Below, piece after piece: positions 17,061-25,498 of a stretch of DNA of 53,826 nucleotides. Position numbers and translations under genes: made by a program. Source of the stretch: a bacterium (GTDB taxonomy: Bacteria; Verrucomicrobiota; Kiritimatiellia; RFP12; UBA1067); the NCBI GenBank assembly GCA_025360845.1, contig JANYBJ010000116.1:1-53826 (forward strand), given 5' to 3'. Below the pieces are notes generated by a model. The model searched no databases, had not been told where the DNA came from, and saw only the letters and a program-made list of their open reading frames with translations. How positions within the stretch are numbered: position 1 is the stretch's first letter; each line of letters opens with the position of its first letter.

Positions 17061-20000
17061 ATGAGATATGTTTTCCGTGCGATTCCTGCGGTATGCGGTT
17101 GGGCAGGCGTAGCAGCGGTTGCCGTTTCTGTCGTGGCACAAGCGGCGCTGACGCAAAAGGAGCTGGAGGAACGCTCGCCCGCCGGCGCGGTCCGGCATGT
17201 GAGCGCCTGCGTCTATGTCGGCAAGGAACCGAAAGTCGCGGAGATCACGGCGGACGTGGCGGGGCTCGATGAGGTCTCGCTCGTGACTTGGACGGGCGGC
17301 GACGAGTCGACCTGCGACTATGCGGATTGGGCAGAGGCCCGCTTCGAAGGCGACGGCGGCACGGTGTATGTGTCGGATCTTCCCTGGTCTTTCGCTTGGT
17401 CGTTCGGGGGGGACCAATGGCGCTGCGCCGTTTTTCAGAAGACGCAGACCCGCAAAGACCGGTCCGTTCTGGACACGCCCTTGTGCAGCGGCGGTCAGAC
17501 CTTTCAAAAAGGGGTGGGCGTGCATGCGACCTCGCTGGTTGTCGTCGCTGTGCCGAAAGGCGCGAAAAAACTGGTGGCCCGCGGCGTGATGGATGACGTG
17601 ACGGGCACGCATCCGCAGGGGGCAAGCGCCTCGGCGCAGTTTGTGGTGCTGGCCGGGCTTCCGAGCAAAGAGGTCGGTGTGCTTCTGAACCTGCCCCAAG
17701 TGCTGCCCGCCGCGACGCGCGCGCTGGTCTCCGCGCTGGAAGGGCGGTGCGACGCCGCGCTGGTGCGCGACTACGAGGGGATGTGGAAGAGCCTGCTGTT
17801 CGACATCAAAGTGCAGAGCGGGTGCGTCTCGCGCGAGGAGCGCGACCAGCAGGCGTATAACGGCGGCGCCACCCTTTTGACGTCCGACCGCGATCCCGCC
17901 GACATTGTGGCGCGCCGCGTGCGGGCGCTGTGGAACGACCTCGCTCCCTCGGTCGGCCTCAAGAAAGAGGGCAAGCAGCTCGACGGGTTGGAGAAGGCTG
18001 TCCGCGAGACGCCGGCTGAGGACGGCGCGGCGCGCGCGGACCTGTACGTGAAGCTCTGCGCGGTGCGCCGCACGATCAGTTTCGCAAACCCGCTGCTGAA
18101 GAAGATCGACAAGCTGGCCTTTATCACGCGTGAGGCCTTGCCGCCCGAAGAGTTGAACTTCGGCACGCATATGGTGGACCAGTTCTTTGGCTTCCACGCG
18201 ACGGTCAAAGGGACAACCCAGGGCAACGGACTCTATGTGCTCGACAAGCCTTTCTCCGCGTCTCCGGTGGTGCGGAACCTGCTGGAAAATGCGGTGGTCG
18301 AGTCGGGCTTGCGCAAGGGGCAGAAACTCGCCAACGGAGGATACCTCGGCCCGGACGTGTCGTACGACGGCAAGCAGATTTTGTTCGCCTATACGGACGG
18401 CGCTTGGGGTGGACGCGAGTGGACCGAGCAGAGCGTGTTCCACATTTTCCGCTGTAACGCGGACGGCGGCGGGCTGGCGCAGCTTACGGACGGGCCTCAA
18501 AACGACCTTGACCCCTGCTGGCTGCCGAACGGGCGCATCGCCTTTATTTCCGAGCGCCGGCGCGGCTTCGGGCGCTGCCACCCGCGGCCGTCGCCGAGCT
18601 ACACGCTGCATTCGATGTTCGATGACGGAACGGATATCGTGCGGCTGAGTTCGCACGAGACCAACGAGTGGCAGCCGAGCGTGGACAACAACGGCATGCT
18701 GCTCTATGCGCGATGGGACTACGTCGACCGCGGATTCAGTCAGGCGCACCATCTGTGGACCACCACGCCCGACGGACGCGACGCGCGCGAAGTGAACGGC
18801 AACGCGCACCTGTCGCTGCGTACCGCGCCGATGATGATCAGCGACGGACGCGCGATTCCCGGTTCCGGCAAATACATGGCCGTTGCGGCCGGGCACCACA
18901 CCGAAGTGCGCGGCTCGCTGATCGTGATCGATCCGTCGGTTCCCGATGACAACGCGATGTCACAAATCAAGCGCTTCACGCCCGACCAGGTGCTCCCGGA
19001 GGCGGAGAGCCCGCTCAAGTACGACAAGGCCGCCGGCGCATACGCCACGCCTTGGCCGCTCAGCGAGAAGTATGCGCTCTGCGTGTATGATCCGCTGGCG
19101 ACCGCGCAGTACGGCTATTTCGACTGGCGCGTGCGGCACTATTCGCTGACGCTGGTGGACGCGTTCGGCAACAAGGAGGTGCTGTACACGCATCCCGACA
19201 TTTCGTGTCTCTCGCCGATGCCGTTGCAGGCACGCGCAAAACCGCCGGTGCTGCCGCACCAGACGCTGGTCGGCAGGCCGCGGCTGGAAAATGGGGCTAA
19301 GCCGGAGAAAGTTTCGCAGGAACAGTTGCCAAAGACCGCGCGGGTGGGTGTCGTCAACGTGTACAACAGCCGGTATCCGATGCAGGCGGGCACGAAGATC
19401 ACGGCGTTGCGGGTGTGGCAGGTGCTGCCCAAGGTGTCGCCGATCGTGAACCGGCCGCGCGTGGGGTTGGGCGATCAGAAGAGCGGGCGGCAATGCCTGG
19501 GCACGGTGCCGGTCGAAGCGGACGGCAGCGCGTTCTTTGAAGTTCCGGTGAACGTGCCGATCCTGTTCCACGCGATCGATGAGAAAGGGTTGGCTATTCA
19601 GGGCATGCGCAGCGTGACCTACACGGCACCGGGCGAGACCCTGATGTGCAACGGGTGCCATGAGCAGCGCGTGGGCGTCGTGCAACAGCGCTCCTCTGCG
19701 GCGCCGCTGGCGATGAAGCGAGCGCCCTCCGTGATCGTGCCCGAGGTGGCCGGCTCGAATCCCTTCAGTTACCCGCGCTTGGTCCAGCCGGTGCTGGACG
19801 CCAAGTGTATCGGCTGCCATGGCGAAAAGCGGGACGCCAAAGCTCCCGACCTGCGCAAAGGCGACTATATGGCCGACAAGGATCTCTTCTATACCTCGAT
19901 CCGCAGCCTGGCCAAATATGTGCATCACTACGGCGCGTTCATCGAGTGGGACGAGTTTCAGCCGCCCTATACCGAGCCGGGCAAGTTTGGCGCCTATGCA

Positions 20001-20168
20001 TCGCCGTTGTACGCGATGTTGGCCAAGGGTCATCACGAGGTGAAACTGACGGACGAGGAACTGCGGCGGCTGGTGCTCTTCATGGAGTCCAACGCCTCGT
20101 TCCTCGGTCACGATCACGACGCACGTGCGCAGGCCGACGGCTGGGTGATCTACCCGGTTTTACAGTAG
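17061..20168 (+). CDS. Exported di-haem protein with NPCBM-like, beta-propeller and hydrazine-synthase-alpha-like regions
   Basis: A 1035-residue exported protein. The order of regions is: signal peptide (AIPAVCGWAGVAAVAVSVVAQA); an NPCBM-like carbohydrate-binding region ending QTFQKGVGVHATS (about 140-155); a helical stretch; PD40/TolB-type propeller blades (GPDVSYDGKQILFAY, DLDPCWLPNGRIAFISERR, NEWQPSVDNNGMLLYARWDYVDR); a beta-rich part resembling the middle domain of hydrazine synthase alpha; and a C-terminal cytochrome domain with two CxxCH haem sites, CNGCH (863-867) and CIGCH (916-920). The ATG at 17061 is preferred over 17049 because GAGG lies 6 bp upstream of it. No hydrazine synthase beta/gamma genes are adjacent, so anammox is not implied. 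A surface redox or sugar-oxidising role is inference. Confidence 0.75.
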   Translation: MRYVFRAIPAVCGWAGVAAVAVSVVAQAALTQKELEERSPAGAVRHVSACVYVGKEPKVAEITADVAGLDEVSLVTWTGGDESTCDYADWAEARFEGDGGTVYVSDLPWSFAWSFGGDQWRCAVFQKTQTRKDRSVLDTPLCSGGQTFQKGVGVHATSLVVVAVPKGAKKLVARGVMDDVTGTHPQGASASAQFVVLAGLPSKEVGVLLNLPQVLPAATRALVSALEGRCDAALVRDYEGMWKSLLFDIKVQSGCVSREERDQQAYNGGATLLTSDRDPADIVARRVRALWNDLAPSVGLKKEGKQLDGLEKAVRETPAEDGAARADLYVKLCAVRRTISFANPLLKKIDKLAFITREALPPEELNFGTHMVDQFFGFHATVKGTTQGNGLYVLDKPFSASPVVRNLLENAVVESGLRKGQKLANGGYLGPDVSYDGKQILFAYTDGAWGGREWTEQSVFHIFRCNADGGGLAQLTDGPQNDLDPCWLPNGRIAFISERRRGFGRCHPRPSPSYTLHSMFDDGTDIVRLSSHETNEWQPSVDNNGMLLYARWDYVDRGFSQAHHLWTTTPDGRDAREVNGNAHLSLRTAPMMISDGRAIPGSGKYMAVAAGHHTEVRGSLIVIDPSVPDDNAMSQIKRFTPDQVLPEAESPLKYDKAAGAYATPWPLSEKYALCVYDPLATAQYGYFDWRVRHYSLTLVDAFGNKEVLYTHPDISCLSPMPLQARAKPPVLPHQTLVGRPRLENGAKPEKVSQEQLPKTARVGVVNVYNSRYPMQAGTKITALRVWQVLPKVSPIVNRPRVGLGDQKSGRQCLGTVPVEADGSAFFEVPVNVPILFHAIDEKGLAIQGMRSVTYTAPGETLMCNGCHEQRVGVVQQRSSAAPLAMKRAPSVIVPEVAGSNPFSYPRLVQPVLDAKCIGCHGEKRDAKAPDLRKGDYMADKDLFYTSIRSLAKYVHHYGAFIEWDEFQPPYTEPGKFGAYASPLYAMLAKGHHEVKLTDEELRRLVLFMESNASFLGHDHDARAQADGWVIYPVLQ

Positions 20169-20170
20169 CG

Positions 20171-20349
20171 CTATTTCGCTAAGAGGTCGCGGTATTCCGG
20201 GGTCAGGCCCGCTTTGCTGATGACCTTCTGCAATTCAGGTGGGAGGGCCGGGTCATCCTTGACCCTGATGAAGTTGTCGTGTTCCTTGCAGGTCGCGATG
20301 CGGTCCTGATTGCGGTTGTTGTCATAATTCCTACCCCAAGTTTTAAATG
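20171..20349 (-). pseudogene. C-terminal remnant of a lost gene (possible beta-helix protein)
   Basis: Read on the minus strand, about 59 codons are open from just after an in-frame TAG to a TAG at 20171-20173, with no start codon. The conceptual product runs SFKTWGRNYDNN, then a mid part with DRIATCKEHDNF, then PPELQKVISKAGLTPEYRDLLAK. The PPEL(x)IxxAGLxPxYR ending is typical, from memory, of secreted right-handed beta-helix or polysaccharide-lyase-like proteins in PVC genomes. The stop falls 3 bp past the convergent haem protein gene. It is therefore the tail of a gene whose front was deleted. Confidence 0.6.
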
Positions 20350-20377
20350 ACTAGCCTTCAACCTGATGTGATATAAT
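20348..20377 (+). promoter_or_regulatory. Promoter candidate for the AsmA-type gene
   Basis: A perfect -10, TATAAT (20372-20377), lies 45 bp before the ATG at 20423. The best -35 at a proper distance is TGACTA (20348-20353, 18-bp spacer), a weak match. It overlaps the beginning of the pseudogene remnant. Confidence 0.45.
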
Positions 20378-20422
20378 CACGATAAAAACAGTTTGACCGT
20401 AATTGTTTCAGAAGGTGCATTT

Positions 20423-23400
20423 ATGAATGATACAACCGTTCCTACACCGGCTCCCCATAAACAGCGCGGCTTGCTCCGAGCGGTTGCCTGGGGGTTTGGA
20501 ATTCTGATAGGGCTGCTTGTGGTCGTGTATTTCGTGGCCACGAGCGGGGCCTTTGTGAAGGGCGTGATTCTGCCGCGCGTAAGCAAAGCCATCAACGCGA
20601 AGATCACCGTGAGCGATGCGTCGATCAGCCCGTTCTCGCAGATCATCTTGAAGAGCCTGAAGGTGCAAACGACGGAGGCGGAGCCGCTGGTCACTGCCGC
20701 CGAGTTGCGCCTGCGCTACAGCCTGATGGATATCATCCGCGGCAACATCCACGTCGATGAGGTCACGCTTTCGTCGCCGACAATCGTTCTTGTGGAGAAT
20801 CTGGACGGGAGCAGCAATCTGGACCCGATCCTGAAGTCGCAGCAGGCGAAGCCGGGAGAGAAGAATCCTGAGCCCGTGGCCAAAGCGTCCGTCGCCAAGC
20901 CGCCGCAGATTGATTTTAGGAAGTTTGCGCTGACGGATGCCACGGTCCGCCGGGTGAAAACCTACAAGAGCGGCATGCGCGATCTCGCCGAGCTTTCGCA
21001 CATCAACGTGACCCTGGACGACGTGAAGAACGGACAAGCGGGTAAGTTGGGGCTAGCTGCCGAGATTCGCGTGGAAAGCACGAGCGGCGTGCTGGCTGCC
21101 AGATTCGGCGGCAATTACACGTTTGCCCTAGCGGGGGATTTGAAGCCCAGTTTGATTAAAGGCGGCACGCGCGTTGACGTGACCCGCGCCGAAGGCGCGT
21201 TGGCGGACCTGGCGGCTTTCGGCTCGGAACTCGACGTGGAAGTCACGCCCACGGAGATCAAGGGAGTGGCGCTGCGCTTCAAGAAGGGCAACGCGCGCTT
21301 GGGCGAACTGCGCGTGAGCGGGCCGTTTAACGCGGAGAAGCTTGAGGGTCGCCTGACCATCGAACTCGCCGGTATCGACAAGCAGCTCTTGAACCTGGCC
21401 GGCGCCAAGAGCGGCATGGATTTCGGCGGCACGACGATCAGTTCGACGAACCAAGTCGAGCTGGCTAAGGCCGGCGCGATGATCACGGCCAGCGGCCAGT
21501 GGGCGGTGAGCAAGTTTCAGTTGACGCGCGCGAACCAGACGACGCCCCAACTGGACCTTCTCGCCGACTACAACGTCACCGTTGACCGCGGACAAAGCGC
21601 GGCTCTGCTGCGCGGGCTGACATTGACCGGCACCCAAAACGGCGCCGCGCTGCTGAAGGCTGAGCTGGCCAACCCGATGCAGATCGGGTGGGGCAGCGCC
21701 AGCAATGCCGTGGGCGACTCAACGCTGAACCTGGCTGTCTCAAGCCTGAACCTGGCCGACTGGAAGCCGTTCCTGGGCGAGGTCGCGCCAGCCGGGTTAG
21801 TGAATGTGAAAGCGCGCCTGCTCTCGCAGCAAGGCGGCAAGCAACTGACCTTTGACTTTGACACCGGGATTGACCAGCTCACCGTCAACGCGGGCAGCAA
21901 TCACATCACCGACGTGGCGGTTATAATGCAGGCGAGCGGCAAGGCGACAGACTTGAAACAGTTCGATCTGACGAACTGTAAATTGGAAGTCGCGCGGCAG
22001 AACCAGACGCTGGTGTCGGCCTCGGGCTCCGGGACTTATGACAAGGCGAGCGAGGCGGCGGATATGCAGGTTGTGGTCAAGGCGGTGCTGTCACCTCTGC
22101 TCCAGATGATGGCACGCCCGGACATGAGCGTCTCTTCTGGCACGGTCGATCTGATAGCCCACCTCACCCAAAAGCAAAAGGCGCAGGCCGTCACCGGCAC
22201 TCTGGCGCTGGCCGATTTGACGGGGCGCTTCGGCAAGAACGAGTTGCGCAACTTGGGCATGGCCGTTGACTTCGACTTGGGGATGAGCAAGCAGGTGTTC
22301 GACGTGCGCCGGTTTCAGATCACCCTGACTCCAACGGCGCGTGCGGCCAACCAGGTGCAGTTGAGCGGCCAGGTGGATATGTCCCAGCCCCACGCGATCC
22401 AGGGGAACCTGACGCTGGCCGCTGATTCGTTGGACATCACCAGTTATTACGACGTGTTCACGGGCGGGAAATCGGCGGCCGCAACAGGGAGTGCGCCCAC
22501 GTCTTCCCAGACCGGGTCCACCCCCGCAACCGCGCCGGCGGTTGCGAACCAGGAGCCAGCCCCGATCAAGCTGCCGTTACACAACTTCACGGCCACGGCC
22601 ACGATCCGCCGCTTGTTCCTGCATGAAATAGAAATTACCGATTGGCAGACCACCGTGGCGATTGATGGCGGCCACGTGGCATTGAACCCGTTCAAGCTGG
22701 TGCTCAACAGTGCGCCCGTGAACACGACGCTCGATTTTGACCTGGGGGTGCCCGGCTGGAAATACGATGGGTCTTTCAGCGCTCAAGCCATTCCGCTGGC
22801 GCCGCTGGTGAATACGTTTCAGCCGGAGCGCAAAGGAATCCTTGGCGGGACTCTGACCGCCCAGGCGAAGGTAGCCGGCGCAGGCATAACCGGGGCGAGC
22901 CTCCAGAAGAACCTCGCAGGCCAGTTCGACGTGAGCGCCACCAATCTCAATCTCTCGGTTGACAACATCCAGGGGAACACCGTCTGCACGCGCCTGCTCA
23001 AAACGCTCGTCAGCGCCATCGCAGCCATCCCCGAGCTGGTCAAGAACCCTGCGGGCGCGGCAACGTCATTGCTTTCTGGGTTGGTCGGCACGAGCGGCAG
23101 CGGTACGGGCCGCACGGGCGGCTTGACGGGCGACCTTCAGAAGTCCCCGATTGATCGGCTCATCTTGCACGGCACCGTAGGCTCCGGACGCGTGGATGTG
23201 CAGCAAGCGGTGGTGCAAAGCCCCGCCTTTGAAGCCCAGGCGCACGACGGGACCCTTACGCTGGACGAGGTGTTGAACAACTCACCCATCAAAATCCCCA
23301 TTTCGGTTCTGCTCGAACGCTCGGTCGCGCTACGCATCAACATGGCGTCTACGAATGCCCCGGCCAGCGAAACCTATGCCAAACTGCCGGACTTCCTGAC

Positions 23401-23620
23401 GATGAAAGGCACCCTTGGCAAAGCCAAAGCGGATATCAATTACGTCGCCTTGAGCAGCGCCGTTCTGCAGGGAACAGGAGGCAAAGGCGGCAAAGCGGGC
23501 GGGCTCTTGCAAGGCATCGGCGGACTCTTGAACACCAGCAAGCCCGCTGCAACCAATGCGCCGGCGACGGACGACCAAGCCCCCGTCAAAAAGCCGCGCA
23601 AGGGGTCTCGCGAGCGATAG
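20423..23620 (+). CDS. AsmA-family protein
   Basis: A 1065-residue membrane-anchored protein of the AsmA/TamB-like group, which bridges the periplasm and is linked to lipid transport and outer-membrane assembly. One N-terminal helix (about 20-45, GFGILIGLLVVVYFVATSG) precedes FVKGVILPRVSKAINAKITVSDASISPF, the characteristic AsmA N-terminal pattern. The C-terminal third has the AsmA-2 signature LSGQVDMSQPHAIQGNLTLAADSL and the LGGTLTAQAKVAGAGITGASLQKNLAGQFDV segment. Ala/Thr/Ser/Pro-rich linker at about 685-725. The ATG at 20423 has AAGGTG upstream; an earlier TTG is less likely. It implies an outer membrane, that is, a Gram-negative envelope. Confidence 0.82.
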   Translation: MNDTTVPTPAPHKQRGLLRAVAWGFGILIGLLVVVYFVATSGAFVKGVILPRVSKAINAKITVSDASISPFSQIILKSLKVQTTEAEPLVTAAELRLRYSLMDIIRGNIHVDEVTLSSPTIVLVENLDGSSNLDPILKSQQAKPGEKNPEPVAKASVAKPPQIDFRKFALTDATVRRVKTYKSGMRDLAELSHINVTLDDVKNGQAGKLGLAAEIRVESTSGVLAARFGGNYTFALAGDLKPSLIKGGTRVDVTRAEGALADLAAFGSELDVEVTPTEIKGVALRFKKGNARLGELRVSGPFNAEKLEGRLTIELAGIDKQLLNLAGAKSGMDFGGTTISSTNQVELAKAGAMITASGQWAVSKFQLTRANQTTPQLDLLADYNVTVDRGQSAALLRGLTLTGTQNGAALLKAELANPMQIGWGSASNAVGDSTLNLAVSSLNLADWKPFLGEVAPAGLVNVKARLLSQQGGKQLTFDFDTGIDQLTVNAGSNHITDVAVIMQASGKATDLKQFDLTNCKLEVARQNQTLVSASGSGTYDKASEAADMQVVVKAVLSPLLQMMARPDMSVSSGTVDLIAHLTQKQKAQAVTGTLALADLTGRFGKNELRNLGMAVDFDLGMSKQVFDVRRFQITLTPTARAANQVQLSGQVDMSQPHAIQGNLTLAADSLDITSYYDVFTGGKSAAATGSAPTSSQTGSTPATAPAVANQEPAPIKLPLHNFTATATIRRLFLHEIEITDWQTTVAIDGGHVALNPFKLVLNSAPVNTTLDFDLGVPGWKYDGSFSAQAIPLAPLVNTFQPERKGILGGTLTAQAKVAGAGITGASLQKNLAGQFDVSATNLNLSVDNIQGNTVCTRLLKTLVSAIAAIPELVKNPAGAATSLLSGLVGTSGSGTGRTGGLTGDLQKSPIDRLILHGTVGSGRVDVQQAVVQSPAFEAQAHDGTLTLDEVLNNSPIKIPISVLLERSVALRINMASTNAPASETYAKLPDFLTMKGTLGKAKADINYVALSSAVLQGTGGKGGKAGGLLQGIGGLLNTSKPAATNAPATDDQAPVKKPRKGSRER

Positions 23621-23662
23621 GCAATTATGACACACAACGGAAGCCCCTGTTCCCGACAGTGT

Positions 23663-25480
23663 CTACTCCACCGGAATCAGACGCAGCGCCGCGACGCGGA
23701 TGTTCTTGCCCTCTGTTCCGGTGGGCCCGAACGTGAGTTGCTGCGCGCCGGGTTTCTGGAAATCGATGACCCCGACGCGGTAGGTGCGGAAGCGGGGCAA
23801 CTCGCCGCCGAACGCCTTGCGCGTCGTCCGCTCGCCGGTGTCGATCAGCGGGAAGGTCAGGTTGTTGTCGCCGCAGCGTATGCCCCACTCGGAGTAGTCG
23901 TCCTCGGCAGGACAGGTGTACTCCACATCGAGGTAGAACGAGCCGGGCGAAACCGTTTTAAAGGCCCACGTCGCCGAACGCTCTGACCCCTGCCATCCCG
24001 CCAGGCACTCCATGTGCTTCCAGTCGCCGAACTTCTCCATCCAATTGACAGCCTTCACCTCACACCCCTTCAGCGCGGCCACCCCCATCTCCAGCGTGTT
24101 GCGGCAGCCGTTCAGCACATACGCCTCGCGGCTCGCCTCGACCGGGCCCGCCAGTTCCAGCGTCACAACCGGAATCAGGATGTCGGGACGCAATTTCGGC
24201 ACGCTGATAATGAGCAGATTCTCTTCCCGCACGGTCTTGATCTTCTCACCTTCGAGCGTCGCCCGCTTGACTTTGGAGTGCAGTCCCGGCAAAACAAGCT
24301 TGCCGTCCGCAGGCCACTGAAACACATGCAGGAAGAGCGTGTTGCCGCGCGCCGTGCACTCACCCCAGGCGAGCGGGCCGAAGGGAGTCGCGTCCGTGCC
24401 GTGGATCGCGTCCTCATGCGCGTGTACCCATTTGCCGACTTCGCGCAGGATGCGGGCGGACTGCTCCGGAATGCGCCCCGTGCCATCCGGGCCGACGTTG
24501 AGCATGTAGGTGCCGCCGCGGCTGACCACGCGCACCAGGCGCTCGGCGATTTCCGTCGGGCTTTTCCAGTCCCGGTCGTACCACGCGTAGGCCCAGGTGT
24601 CGTTGGCCGTGTCGGGCGTCTCCCACAGCCCCGGCCGCGGCAGGCGCGGAATCTCCTGATCCCCGAGCGTTTCGTAGTCGCCCAGCCCGTTGCCGATGCG
24701 GCTGTTGACCAGCGCCTGCGGCTGCAAGGTGTGGACAAGGTCCACGAGGCCCTTCGACTGTTCAGGCGTGATCGGCCCCGGCGTGTCGAACCACACGCCC
24801 GCGATCGGCCCGTAGTTGCTCAGCAGCTCTCTGATCTGCGGAACCGCTTTGGTCTTGAGGTAACGCTGGAAATCGCCAGCCCCGTTTTTGAAGTCCCAGT
24901 CGTTGCCCACCGCATCGCGCTCGTGCCAGTCCTGCGTCTGCGAGTAGTAGAAGCCGAGCCGCAACCCACCCGCAACGCAGGCCTCGGACAACTCCTTCAT
25001 GGGGTCGCGCTTGAAGGGCGTGGCGTCCACGATGTTGTAGGGGCTGGCCGCCGACTTGAACATCGCGAAACCTTCGTGATGCTTGGCGGTGATCATGATG
25101 TGCCGCATGTCCGTGTCTTTCGCAAGCTGCACCCACTCTTGCGCGTTGAAATTCGTCGGGTTGAAACGTCCGGCCACCTTCTCATAATCGGTGACGGGTA
25201 TCTGTGCCCGCCGCATGATCCACTCGGCAATGCCGTACTGGGTCGTGTCGTTCCACCTGCCGCCGAGTTCGGAATAAAGTCCCCAGTGGATGAACATCGC
25301 GAAGCGGGAATCCTTCAGCCACGCGCCGCGTACGAGATTCGTTTTCGTGCCGTCGCGCTTCCCCCACATCTCAGCGGAGGTTCCGTCCATCGCTGCCGGT
25401 TTCTCAGCCGCCCAAGCGTGACCAAGGGTCAGCGCCAATAATCCCGCCTCGAGAAAAGCTGTCAACGGTTTGATGTTCAT
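23663..25480 (-). CDS. Secreted alpha-L-fucosidase (GH29)
   Basis: A retaining alpha-L-fucosidase that removes terminal fucose from glycans outside the cytoplasm. A signal peptide ends near AWA (residue 24). The GH29 barrel shows FAMFIHWGLYSE, TAKHHEGFAMF (about 131-141) and the nucleophile region GVWFDTPGP, with the catalytic Asp at about 232. After the barrel (about residue 350) come a small beta domain and a further beta-sandwich (about 445-605). The ATG at 25480 has AAGGAG 6 bp upstream, better than the TTG at 25486. It is the last gene of the four-gene operon, 18 bp after the barrel enzyme gene. Confidence 0.9.
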   Translation of the reverse strand: MNIKPLTAFLEAGLLALTLGHAWAAEKPAAMDGTSAEMWGKRDGTKTNLVRGAWLKDSRFAMFIHWGLYSELGGRWNDTTQYGIAEWIMRRAQIPVTDYEKVAGRFNPTNFNAQEWVQLAKDTDMRHIMITAKHHEGFAMFKSAASPYNIVDATPFKRDPMKELSEACVAGGLRLGFYYSQTQDWHERDAVGNDWDFKNGAGDFQRYLKTKAVPQIRELLSNYGPIAGVWFDTPGPITPEQSKGLVDLVHTLQPQALVNSRIGNGLGDYETLGDQEIPRLPRPGLWETPDTANDTWAYAWYDRDWKSPTEIAERLVRVVSRGGTYMLNVGPDGTGRIPEQSARILREVGKWVHAHEDAIHGTDATPFGPLAWGECTARGNTLFLHVFQWPADGKLVLPGLHSKVKRATLEGEKIKTVREENLLIISVPKLRPDILIPVVTLELAGPVEASREAYVLNGCRNTLEMGVAALKGCEVKAVNWMEKFGDWKHMECLAGWQGSERSATWAFKTVSPGSFYLDVEYTCPAEDDYSEWGIRCGDNNLTFPLIDTGERTTRKAFGGELPRFRTYRVGVIDFQKPGAQQLTFGPTGTEGKNIRVAALRLIPVE

Positions 25481-25498
25481 GCTCAACTCCTTGCCCGC

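Noticed and set aside
17061..20168. Evidence for anammox metabolism
   Set aside because: Only a part of the protein resembles hydrazine synthase alpha; beta and gamma subunits, hydrazine dehydrogenase and other anammox genes are absent here.
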